The position numbers and the translations under genes were made by a program. The notes beneath the pieces were generated by a model. It searched no databases. It saw nothing but the letters and a program-made list of their open reading frames with translations, and was not told the origin of the DNA. Shown here piece by piece: positions 44,881-54,837 of a stretch of DNA of 64,000 bases; position 1 is the first letter of the stretch, and every line of letters begins with the position of its first letter. The DNA is from Pisaster brevispinus (Eukaryota > Echinodermata > Asteroidea > Forcipulatida > Asteriidae): the NCBI GenBank assembly GCA_023634235.1, contig JAMKCF010000028.1:2722001-2786000 (forward strand). Reading direction: 5' to 3'.

Positions 44881-45864
44881 ATGATTCGACCATTCCATTA
44901 ACAACAGGACCCAATTTCGTAACTCTGCTTACCACAGAACTGTTTGCTTGTTAACAAATGGCCCATCTTTAAGCACTGTAAGCATGGATTTCTGTAGAAA
45001 GAGGCACAGTGAAATTGGGCACTTGGCAAGTGGTAAATGCCCAGTTATGAAAGAAGTATTCAGTTACAATTGAAGGGTGATTACCTCCATGCCCTGGTTT
45101 TTGCCTCGGTGGATCTTGAAATGTTCTTGAACAAATTGTTCATTTCTCTCATAGAGGTGCCCTTTTTGACAGAGGAAGAACTGTGTTGCCCTCAAGAACA
45201 AAGTAGCAGGCTTGTGTGTGTGTGTGTGGGTAGGTATTCACAATCAAACCAGGAACCAGGGCTTGAGTTTGAGAAGAAAATCCTAAACACTGCGGGGCTT
45301 GTACCTCGAAACTTTTATAAATATATTCAGTTGTTATAGCATATAAACTGTTAGGGTGACACATCAAGGCCTGGAGCAGGTTTCACAATAAGCTAAGATT
45401 GATCTTAACTGTGTATCAATCTCAGTTGCCAAGCAAAGTGCTAGCACCAAATTTGTGCCAGCACCATTTGGTGCCGGCACTAAAGTTAGTGCTGACTTGA
45501 GTCTGGTCTTCTTCATCACAAACAAGGAATCTGCACAAAAAGCAAGTTTGTAAACTAAAGGTAGTAAGTTCTCATTCTAAATTTCGATATTATTGTAACT
45601 TATAAGCAATCGTTTTAAAGAATGCGATGAGATATATATTGAAATGTTAAACACTATTTTGCTGGGGGTTTCTCTGACCATAGGAACTAGGAACTCATCG
45701 CTCTGAAGTATGACTCTGATGTCTTTTTGATGATGTCTCGGCTCTTTCGCTGGCTGGCTCTGCCCCATTGTTGTTGGCTCATTTAAATTCTATCTCTTCA
45801 AGGTTCTTGTTTTCCAAACAGCACACACAGTACACAGTACAGAGTACAGGTTTTTTTCCCCCTA

Positions 45865-46312
45865 GAGAAAGCCTGCATTTTGAAAAAATCCTTAACTTTG
45901 TATTTTTAAAACGGCGGACTGGAATAAACAAGTTAAATTTGTTTTTCTATGCCTAAACAAGGAAAGCCTGCGTTTCGAAAATACCCTACAGTGGGTATTT
46001 TCGAAACGGCGGACGAATTACCAGGTTTTTAGGTCTTTCAAAGCCTGAAGAGGAAAAGCTTGCGTTTCGGAAATGCCCGATTTTGGGTATTTTCGAAACG
46101 GCGGATCAAAATGACCAGGCTCTGAGGTTTTTCACAAAGCCTGAAGAAGGAAAGCCTGCGTTTCGAAAATACCCATCAGGGTTATTTCGAAACGGTGGAC
46201 TGTAATTGCCAGGCTTTTAGGTTTTTCAAAGCCTGAAAAGGGTAAGCCTGCGTTTCGAACATACTCTAAAGTGGGTATTTTCGAAACGGTGGAATCGAAT
46301 TTCCAGGCTTTA
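45865..46312. repeat. Tandem hairpin repeat, about 5 units of about 90 bp
   Basis: Each unit has GCCTGCGTTTCGAAAATACC and its partner GGGTATTTTCGAAACGGCGG a few bases on, followed by CCAGGTTTTTAGGTCTTTCA. Each unit can form an imperfect hairpin around the TTTCGAAA arms. Unit starts are near 45,869, 45,961, 46,053, 46,148 and 46,240. Confidence 0.85.
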
Positions 46313-46544
46313 ACAAAAAATTCAAATCCCAAACAACTACATGTATTTTGTGAAACAATTATTTAATCGGGACCCATTTGGATTATGATTTGGGATGTAC
46401 GAAAGACATGCAATTGCGAGTAGAAACAATTTAAGATTTGACGATTTTACAGGTTCAGGGTTACGTTCGCACTGTCAATGACGGTCGTTAACAAGGTTAT
46501 TGAAATTTTTCTGCTGGCACTAAATGTAGTGCCGACTTCAGTCT

Positions 46545-46737
46545 GGGCCCAATTTCATAGAGCTGCTTAAGCACAAAATTTTGCTAAGCACAATAAAAAT
46601 TTGCTTACCAGAATAAGGTTACCAGCCAAACTACCATGTCACGTGTACAATTTGTGACTGGTATCCTGCTCATTTCTGCTTAGTAGGAAATTGTTAAGCA
46701 TTAATTTCTGCTTAAGCAGCTCTATGAAATTGGGCCC
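46545..46737. mobile_element. MITE of the CCCAATTTCATAGAGCTGC family
   Basis: Perfect inverted ends GGGCCCAATTTCATAGAGC, and internal GCTTAAGCA and TTTCTGCTTA steps, lie next to the hairpin array. Confidence 0.8.
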
Positions 46738-46894
46738 TGGTCTGTGTGGGCCTTTGTAGACACAATCACAGACCGCAGATCGACTGAAAACCTGCCGTAG
46801 ATTTTCAACTTTCAAAATTTATAATGATCCGTCTGGAATCCTTTATTGACATTAAATACACGTTAAGCATAAAGTATTGCTGTAAGTGTAAGTC

Positions 46895-47062
46895 ATGGGC
46901 AAACAGAATAAAGGCAGGCCTGCCAGGCGCTATGAAACCAATGGAAAGAAAGACGCCGACGTTAAACCAAAACAAATTGATGACAGTGGAATGGAATCAG
47001 GAATGGAGTCGGATATGGAGACGGACATGGAGACGGACACGGTTGCTCCCACAGAGAGACAG
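46895..47062 (+). pseudogene. DDX54: DDX54 first coding exon
   Basis: It has 56 open codons: MGKQNKGRPARRYETNGKKD, then an acidic MESDMETDMETD repeat to TERQ before GTAAAA. The start fits a basic-then-acidic N-terminus. It is intact and phase 0. Confidence 0.65.
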
Positions 47063-47220
47063 GTAAAATTATATCACCAGCACTTGGTACTATTTATTAC
47101 TTATTCCTACAATGACCAGTGGTCATATACATAACTAGTATTTAGGCAGTGTACATATGTGAAAGATTAAGAACAATTGTATTCAGCTAACCCGTTTTTA
47201 ACCAGCTTTCACTTTTATTA

Positions 47221-48261
47221 CAGTCATTTGACCAGTTCGGGATCACTTCAACTTTGCAACAACCCCATAATTAAGTTACTTCTCACATTACCAATTTCTG
47301 TTGATACATGTGAAGAATAACATGCAATAAACCAACAAACTCAAAATAAGGTTCCAAACTTCATCAACAAATAAATTATGGCAATTTTCTTGAAGTTTGT
47401 CTGCGATTTTGATCATTATTTAAAAAAAAAATGTTGGTTGAAAAACGCTGTTAAAACTTCTCACCTTTAAAATTTGAACGCCAGGGCGAATACAATTTAT
47501 GTTAAAGGCTTAGAATGTGTTAAAAATATTTCAGGTAAATACTGAGCAGTTGTCTTGTTTTTTTGAGGAGACGAAATTACCGAAATCGTCTTTTGGAGGG
47601 CATCGTACCCTTGACCAGTTCGGGATCACTCACTACTCAGCATCTCTCATTGCGTCAAATGGTGCCGCACTCAGTGAGGTAAAATCTCACTGCTGCAGTC
47701 AAAAGTTTATTTGTTGCTTTTAAGATACATTTCTTCAACAAATTCTTGTAGGAATATTGTTTTTTTGTGAGAAAATGAAACTTGGAGGAGGAAATTGCGA
47801 CTGTAAGAATAGATATTTGGGTCAATGTTGCTTTTAGGCGTGCTTCACCTTTTCATTTGCCTTTGCTGTTGTTTTGTGTTTTTGTTGCTGGATTTTTGCG
47901 CTGCTGTTGAATACACTTGCATGAAATTCTCTGGAGAAAGGAAGTCCATGTCCATGACAACACACTTCTTGTGAAGTTTGTGTCCTTGAGAGACAGTTTT
48001 ATGAATGGGAGTATGGGTTTGCAATAGAGGGCAAGCTACTGATTCAGAATAGAATCAACTGATCCTGAACTGGTCAAACAGGTGACAATACTTTTCTCAA
48101 AGCCTCTTCAAAAGTACTAATCTTTTTTTGTCAGTGGATACTTGGTGAGTTTTATAACATGTTTAGGTAAACTGATAAACTTTTTTGTTTAAAATGTCAA
48201 AGAGATTGCAACCAAAAACAATGTGAATTCAAAAAGTGATCCCGAACTGGTCAAATGACTG
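47221..48261. mobile_element. Tc1/mariner-like non-autonomous element, 1,041 bp
   Basis: TIRs of about 28 bp start CAGTCATTTGACCAGTTCGG at the left with the inverse at the right. TA flanks both ends (47,219-47,220 and 48,262-48,263), the target duplication of Tc1/mariner elements. A further internal GACCAGTTCGGGATCACT lies at 47,614. No transposase is recognisable. It lies in the first DDX54 intron. Confidence 0.75.
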
Positions 48262-48263
48262 TA

Positions 48264-49439
48264 TAATTATATAACAATTCTAAAATAGTAATTAGTATTT
48301 TAAAAAAGACCCCAGGCATACCGGGCCGGCTAACTGGGGCGCTGTACTCCTTTAAAATTGTTTTTAACAACTTCGGTAGTTCGATGGAAGATGTCAAAAA
48401 TTTGTTGAAGAGATATACTTGCAATTAATGACTGAACAGTGGATGTCAAATGTTCATGACATTAGGTAGCTATGGCCTAAGTTGCCCCTAGCAAAGCCAC
48501 CCCCTGACGACAGAGTCGCCCCCGACAAAGCTGCCCCGTGTTAAAGTTTGAGTAATAAAGTAATTTTAGAAAGTGACTATGCAATTTTTTTTTTTAGGCC
48601 TGACGTTTCAACTTTTGTTTCGAGTCTTTCATGAAGGCTTTTGCTTTAGCTTCCAAGAGAGGCTCCAAGTTTAATCTGCTAGAGTTGTTAACAAATGGTA
48701 AAAAACAATGGGGTGCCTACCCTTAATTAAAAGTAAATAATAAACAAGTTTAAAAAAAGGTACAAAATTTAATGAAAATTTAAACACAAACTATGTTCCA
48801 TGAACGTACACCAAAACCAAGTAATACATTTTATTGCAACCTTTGTGGGAGGGGGTCTACCAGCGTTGGATGGTAAAATTTTAATGTTTCTTGTTTTTTA
48901 TCACTTTAACAGCCCCGAAGGACTTCATCATCCAGGAGATCCTAAACAGGTCCATTCCACATATCTTAGATGGGGGGGGGGGGGGGGTTAGTTCCCAGAG
49001 TTGTGTAAAAAAAAAATTATGGGCTGTGAAATGTTTTCCTTGCATACAAATGTACACAAAATCTGGTATACCAGTGCACATAAGCACAGAGCTACACAGA
49101 TCTAACCCTCTGATAAGTGAAACAATCTGTTCAGCTGTCTCTTCTCTGTATGCTTGGCTTGTCAAGTCTTGTCAACTGGTTGTTGAAGGCCACCACTCAA
49201 TCAGTGCAATGAATTGAGCAATTTTTAGCCAATAGGGCGAGGCGTTTCTTTCTGCCAATCACACAAATATTGGGGATGCAAAAGCAAAGGCCCTTAGTTC
49301 TGGCAACAAGTACTTTCAGGACTCCTTGGAAAGATGACTGAAAACAACAAAAGAAGTAAATAAAGTAAATACACATTTCCTATCACCTCAAAACATTGTG
49401 GCTTATTACTTGATATTTATTATTAAAAAGTCGCATCCC
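48264..49439. other. DDX54 intron, no exon seen
   Basis: It contains a minus-strand CCTGACGTTTCAACTTTTG motif (48,600) related to 4,600, a 16-bp poly-G run at 48,972-48,987 and the inverted copy of the repeat at 32,340. The ORFs here have no coding character. Confidence 0.4.
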
Positions 49440-49690
49440 CTTAAGGTGATCCCATCATGGGTGCCGCTTCCCAGGTTGTATCGTAAACTTGAGTGTGATC
49501 CCTGGCTGCACGGCAGCTAACAGTTGAATGGCTTCTGACTGGCACCCCCGAACAAAGATATTGACTTATAGGGAGACCGCCAACATAGGGCTGGATAGCT
49601 CAGTTGGTAGAGCGCCGGTAGTTAATCCGGAGGTCGTTGGTTCAAGTCCCGCTCCAGTCAATTTTTCTTTGTTCAAACCCAAATTACCCC
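49440..49690 (+). mobile_element. tRNA-like SINE, longer copy
   Basis: The body AAGGTGATCCCATCATGGGT to GACTGGCACCCCCGAACAAA precedes a tRNA-like segment with one base deleted in the loop (CCGGTAGTTAATCCGG). It has the same structure as 50,645-50,895. Confidence 0.7.
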
Positions 49691-50136
49691 AATAAAGTAC
49701 GGGGCGACTTTTTCGGTGGGCGACTCTATCATTTTACGACTTTGCTAGGGGGCGACTTTCTAGTGGCCGACTTTTCTGGGGGACGAGATGACTGGTTTCC
49801 AAGAGTGTTATGGCTCTTTTTAACATAGGTCTTGTCATACTCATAGTCGTAATGGTGACTATGATAATACCAAAGTTAAAAGAGAGCCATAACAACAGTC
49901 CAACAAGTTTGGCTACAGTACATGTACATCATACATGTTCATGTCATACAAGTTGCTGCTGATACATACACAGTTTACCGAAGTTACAATAATTGAAAAA
50001 CTGCCAATGGACAGCATGTTCTATGTACAAACTATTTAGTTTTTCAGTGAAACTCAAAATATCATAATTGTGTACAACACTAGTCAACAGTAAAGAATTC
50101 AAATTCTTGTTCTTACCACCCCCCCCCCCCCCCCAG

Positions 50137-50260
50137 CCTGGAAGAGTGTCCATTGGTTTTCCCAAGCTAGACGGTTACACTTCAGATGCAGAGCCCGATA
50201 CAAGAGAACTTGTTAAACAGATGAACAGGAAGAAGAAGTCTGGAGGTTTCCAGTCGATGG
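50137..50260 (+). pseudogene. DDX54: DDX54 exon: [20 protein letters not shown]
   Basis: It follows a 16-bp poly-C run and AG, and ends at GTGAGA. It reads [16 protein letters not shown] at its end, which leads into the Q motif. It is open. Confidence 0.8.
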
Positions 50261-50565
50261 GTGAGACATTTCTTTCTTTAAATGTAGGGTCGCTGATTGG
50301 TTTTTGTCATCGAATGCTAATTTACAGGCAACATTTTAACAAAAGATACAATAAAAGTTACATGTGAAATTTTCAGCTGAACACAGTGTCTATTTGCTTA
50401 GAAATTTACAAAAAAAACCTGTCACTGTATTTGTACTGTGATGATGTTGAATCCTTAGCAACAGTCGCAGCCGTAGCTGTAGCAACCTATTCAGTTAGGG
50501 TCTTATCCACATTTTGTGATAAGAGGTCAAATATTAATTGTTTGAGCTGATCTGTGTCTTTGTAG

Positions 50566-50636
50566 GTTTAAGTAATCCAGTGTTTAACGGAATTATGAAG
50601 AAAGGTTACAAGATTCCAACACCAATCCAGAGAAAG
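50566..50636 (+). pseudogene. DDX54: DDX54 exon: Q motif
   Basis: It reads [20 protein letters not shown], then QRK before GTTAGT. GYKxPTPIQ is the DEAD-box Q motif, which contacts adenine. It is open and in phase with the previous exon. Confidence 0.85.
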
Positions 50637-50644
50637 GTTAGTCA

Positions 50645-50895
50645 TCCCCTTAAGGTGATCCCTCTCCTGCAGCTTCCAAGGTTGTATTGAAATCTGGGTG
50701 TGATCCCTGGCTTTACGGCAGTTACAGGTTGAATGGCCTCTGACTGGCACCCCTGAACAAAGATATTGTCAAAATAGGGAGACCACCAATATCAGGGCTA
50801 CGTAGCTCAGTTGGTTGAGCGACGACACATTAATTCAGAGGTCACAGGTTCAAGGCCTGAGCCCCTAGTCAATTTGTCTTTGTTCAGCCCCAAAT
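50645..50895 (+). mobile_element. tRNA-like SINE, diverged copy
   Basis: Body and head as at 49,440, with GGGCTACGTAGCTCAGTTGG and GGTTCAAGGCCTGAGCCCC. Confidence 0.65.
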
Positions 50896-50904
50896 TATTG
50901 TAAA

Positions 50905-51785
50905 TGAGTTCATCACATGATATCATGCTGGAGGCTGGCATACATGTAGTGCATCTATCTTTCCAAACCGCAGTGGATGGTATCAAAATGGTCAGACAGT
51001 AGGAGGGTTGACTGTGTACTGTGTACAACCATTCATTGCATGATATCATAATTCAGGCTGGTGTAGTTTATTTATCATTCCAAACCACAATGGATGACAT
51101 TTTACCTTCAGTGTGTAGTAGGTTTTCATTATAAAGAAAATCAGCAAAAGTTTTGTTGAGTTTGCCAAGACTGGACTGAACGACCCAACCCTCATACGGC
51201 TTGACATGGAGACGAAGATGTCAGATCAACTCAAGGTATGAAAATCATTTTCCATGTCTTGGGGCAAAAGTGCTCAGTGCAAAAATCGTTATATCTTAGT
51301 GTGTACTTGTATTGTGTGTACATTTGGGTTACTTTAAGCAAGGTACAACGTTTTGACAATTCAAACTCACGTATAACGTAAATGCTCTTTTAGTTTTTGC
51401 ACTAACACGACTGTTTGTTCTTCCTGTGTTGGTATCATTTTTAGCAAGCTTACTGACCATTTTACAACCATTCAACTGCTTGGGTTATGTAGTGTACGGT
51501 GGCACACCTCTGCACTGAACCAACTGTGTACATTTGTGTACCACATGATTTCATATTGCAGGCTGACATATCTATCAGTCAAAACTACAGCGGATGGTAT
51601 TAAATGGTCCAAGAGTAGAAGGGTTGACTGTGTTCTGTGTTCTGTGTTCTGTGTTCTGTGTTTGCTTTCATCACATGATATCAGACATATTACAGGCAGG
51701 CTTGCTGCATCTATCATTCCAAACTATAGTGGATAATGATGATAAATGGTCAAGCAGTAAGAGGGTTGAACGGTACTGAGTAGAT
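50905..51785. repeat. Four diverged repeats around a DDX54 exon
   Basis: Units with CATGATATCA, GGCTGG(C)ATA, TCTATCATTCCAAAC and AGTGGATG occur at about 50,910, 51,035, 51,545 and 51,665. The DDX54 exon at 51,151 lies between units 2 and 3. A TGTTCTG microsatellite lies at 51,631-51,661. Confidence 0.6.
51151..51235 (+). pseudogene. DDX54: DDX54 exon: start of helicase domain 2
   Basis: It reads FVEFAKTGLNDPTLIRLDME, then TKMSDQLK before GTATGA. It matches the link after the SAT motif. The exons before it (Walker A to SAT) are absent. Confidence 0.82.
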
Positions 51786-52615
51786 GCATTCAACACAGGA
51801 TGTCACATTGAAAAACCCAGTTGCAGTATTTTTAAAAGGTGTAGTCGTCGTTGTTTCTGGCATGGTTTCAAATAAATGAACCTCGAATCTTGAACTTCTT
51901 CTTTAAAGACCTTGGCCCAATTTCATATAGCAACTTTCTATGCTTAGCAAAAAATGAGTGGGGCACCAGTCAAAACAATATAAACTTTATGGAATTTTTG
52001 CTTGTAACCAGTTTTTGCTAAGCATTATTTTTTTGTGCTTGGGAAGTTTTTACATTACAAGTTTTATGAAATTGGACTCTTATGAATTGACGTCATCCAG
52101 CCGCCTTCTTAGCGGTAAGCCGATGATGAAACAATGGAAAATGTACAGATTTGTACGTGCGGCACACATGACTGGCCAATGTGCTTTTGACCTCTACATG
52201 TAGGTGAGGAGCCCCACTCAAATAACGTCATATGTATAAGGTCTATTACAACATGTTATACTAATTTGGGGGGCTAATCATCTTCACTCGCAGCTGATAA
52301 GCTGATTTGCGAAAGACGCGTCTACAACGTGTTCGAGCCCCAGGTACGCATATGCACCCTTTGGCAGCCTGCTACATGGACCTATAAAATGACCAGGAAG
52401 CACAGCCAGAGATTGAAAGTGTTAGAATTTTCTGGAAGGAAGAAAACTGGGCCCAGAGAAAAACCCTTGGTGTCATAGGAGAGAACCATCGCACAACTCC
52501 AGTCATATATGGCCTTAGCCTGTAATCAAACCAGGGCCACACTGGTGAGAGGCGAGCGCTCTCCGCACTAGCCACCCATGCCGCTCATTAACATGACCTC
52601 ATTTGATCCTTTCAG

Positions 52616-52746
52616 AGCTCCTTCTTCTTCTGAGACAGTCTGATAAGATAGCCACCCTGCTGTACCTTCTACGGGAGGTGGTCAAACCAGACGATCTGAC
52701 CGTCGTCTTCATGGCAACCAAACACCATGTGGAATATGTGAAAGAG
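52616..52746 (+). pseudogene. DDX54: DDX54 exon with stop and frameshift
   Basis: It starts SSFFF followed by TGA at 52,631, then in a shifted frame RQSDKIATLLYLLREVVKPD and VVFMATKHHVEYV (motif IV region). One base appears lost near 52,631. Confidence 0.85.
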
Positions 52747-52849
52747 GTGAGGAATCACTGTACACCGCAAACACTGAATGAAATATGAGCACTGCGAGGT
52801 CAAACTAGCCCTCCCTCTATCGGTAGTGGCTTGTCTTGACCGAGGGCTC

Positions 52850-53470
52850 TAGAGCAGTTCTGGGGTTGTCAGAGTGTGGGTTTGATTCCCAGTCACGGCA
52901 CTTGTGTCCTTAAGCAAGGTACTTAACCATAGTTGCTTCTCTTAGCCCAGGCGTGTAAATGGGAACCTAAATAAAAATGGTGCAAAAAAGTTGGAAAACC
53001 ACAGTGTGTAGAGACAGTTGTTTGCCGTTTTTGTTTTTTAGAGAACTTCTAGAAAATTAGGCAAATTTATTAATAATAGTAGTGGCTTCTTACATCAGTC
53101 ACTCAGTGACGCTTAAGGCACTTCAACATTCCGTATTTTCCTGCAAGGTACGTGTAGCTACGTTTCTGAAGTATGAGACCTACTCTTTTACATAGCACCG
53201 TGTAATGGTTTACAAGGTGCTGTGGCGCAATATGTAGCCAATCAAACCAGGAACACCGGGGCGAACCCCTTCTCTTTTCGAGAAGTGCACTGTGTTCTTT
53301 TACTTGCATTACACAACACACGGGACCAACGGCTTTACGTCCCATCCTAAAGGACGCCGCAACAGTGGTCAAGTGTCTTGTTTCAGAACACAAGTGTCAG
53401 GACCAGGACTCGAACCCATCCACACTCTGCTGATCAGAAACACCACGGTTAGCGCCTCCTTCTCCTGTCC
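52850..53470 (-). mobile_element. tRNA-derived SINE copies (minus strand)
   Basis: A clear copy of the family at 5,015 (AAGGTGCTGTGGCGCAATAT, CAGGACTCGAACCCATCCAC) lies at 53,090-53,470. A partial piece lies at 52,855-52,935. Confidence 0.6.
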
Positions 53471-53797
53471 CCCTTCCTCCTCTTAAACAATCGGCCACTG
53501 ATTATGTTCCTGAAGGTCTGAGCACAGGTGGGAAGCAGCATCCTGAAAAGTTTGTCCCCCACTATTTTTGTGTCATCCAACTGGTCTTAAACATTTCCTA
53601 CTACAAATTCAATGGTGACTTAAGAGCGGTGAAACTAGCACGTGATCACATCTTGACCAATCGGAATGAATAAACTCTCCAAGGTATTTATGAATACTGA
53701 TTCTCGCTGGTCGCTTTTTGGTCCAGTTCCAAAGAAATTTTGCAGTTTTGCAAGTTTTTCATAAAAAAAAATAAATTCCTGTCATTTTTCCCCTCAG

Positions 53798-54003
53798 ATC
53801 CTTACAATGGCTGGTATTAACTGCACATACACCTACAGTGACCTGGATCATGCGGCAAGAACAATCAACGTGGCTTACTCGCAAGAAGACCAAAGTCATG
53901 CTGGTGACAGACGTGGCTGCCCGTGGTATAGACATTCCAATGCTGGACAATGTCATCAACTTCAATATCCCTGGCAAGCCCAAGCTTTATGTTCAACCAG
54001 TTG
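53798..54003 (+). pseudogene. DDX54: DDX54 exon with motif V, frameshifted
   Basis: It reads [20 protein letters not shown], then after a shift near 53,885 [20 protein letters not shown] and [15 protein letters not shown] before [16 protein letters not shown] is motif V. Motif VI is not found after it. Confidence 0.85.
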
Positions 54004-54129
54004 GTAAGTCAGGGTTTTTTTTTTTTGGGGGGGGTGTACATCTTTGAAGGCCACTGTTTTCAGCGGGGGCAAAGTCATTGTATCACAGACTTGTAGAAAA
54101 AAATAATTTAATCAATTTGTGGCCCACTG

Positions 54130-54300
54130 CACTCATACCCATCTTCCAGCATGTCCAGTGTGTTGTGTAATGCGTGTAAAAGAACCCAGTACACTTATCA
54201 TTAAGAGAAAAGGTTTACCCTGGTGTTTTCGGGGGTATGTTTGGCTGCAGGTTGCGCACCTATTAAACCGTTACATGGTGCTATGTAAATAAGTGGGTTT
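54130..54300 (-). mobile_element. SINE fragment (minus strand family)
   Basis: It is a partial copy: TGTAATGCGTGTAAAAGAAC, CCCAGTACACTTATC and GTTACATGGTGCTATGTAAA. Confidence 0.5.
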
Positions 54301-54394
54301 TATGTTTGGAATATAGCTCCGCAAACCTTGTAGCAAAAAAACAGGACAAGCTTTGAAACACCCTCAGGTGTGGTAAAGCTTTATATAAGACCCG

Positions 54395-54690
54395 CATACA
54401 ACCTCCTGACATTCAAAGCACTTTATGGTTCAGCCCCCTCCCTACCTTCAGAGCATGCTTCAGCACCAGCATGTCAGTGCCAGGTCTGAGGTCATCGGGC
54501 AGCATGCTGTTTGTTCCCCGGACTCCCCTTGCCACTTATGGTGAGAGGGTCTTTTCTAACATTGCCCCCCGCCCCCCGCCTCTGGAACTCTCTGCCTAAA
54601 TATCTAAGAGACACACATGACATTTCCAACTTCCAACAGTCTCTTAAAACACATCTTTTCAGATTGGCCTATGAGCACATCTGAGAATTC
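54395..54690 (+). mobile_element. CR1/L2-type LINE C-terminal fragment
   Basis: It reads LLTFKALYGSAP, then in another frame SYLQSMLQ, and further on TSNSLLKHIFS. This is the usual end of the reverse transcriptase of CR1/L2/Jockey-like LINEs (LLTYKALxGxAPxYL...). It is frameshifted and 5'-truncated. Confidence 0.6.
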
Positions 54691-54837
54691 TTTGAATGTT
54701 TCACAGAGAAAGTGTGCCATACAAATGCTGTGTTATTATTATGACTAGTATTATTTCATTCTATTACAGCATGCAAAAGAAAGATCACATTTTCCTTTGT
54801 GCCGGTAACTCCTCGAGTCAGGCTACGTCCCGTAGCC

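Larger units (their letters stand above)
46895..54003 (+). pseudogene. DDX54: DDX54 homologue, unprocessed pseudogene lacking helicase domain 1
   Basis: DDX54 is a nucleolar DEAD-box RNA helicase with roles in ribosome biogenesis and nuclear receptor co-regulation. Exons found: N-terminus (46,895), Q-motif region (50,137 and 50,566), domain-2 start (51,151), motif IV (52,616) and motif V (53,798). Exons carrying Walker A, DEAD and SAT are missing between 50,636 and 51,151, a span of 515 bp. There is a stop at 52,631 and a frameshift near 53,885. Motif VI and the C-terminus are not found. Introns are kept, so this is a duplicated, not retrotransposed, copy. It lies inside the CTR9 span in the same orientation. 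Confidence 0.8.
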
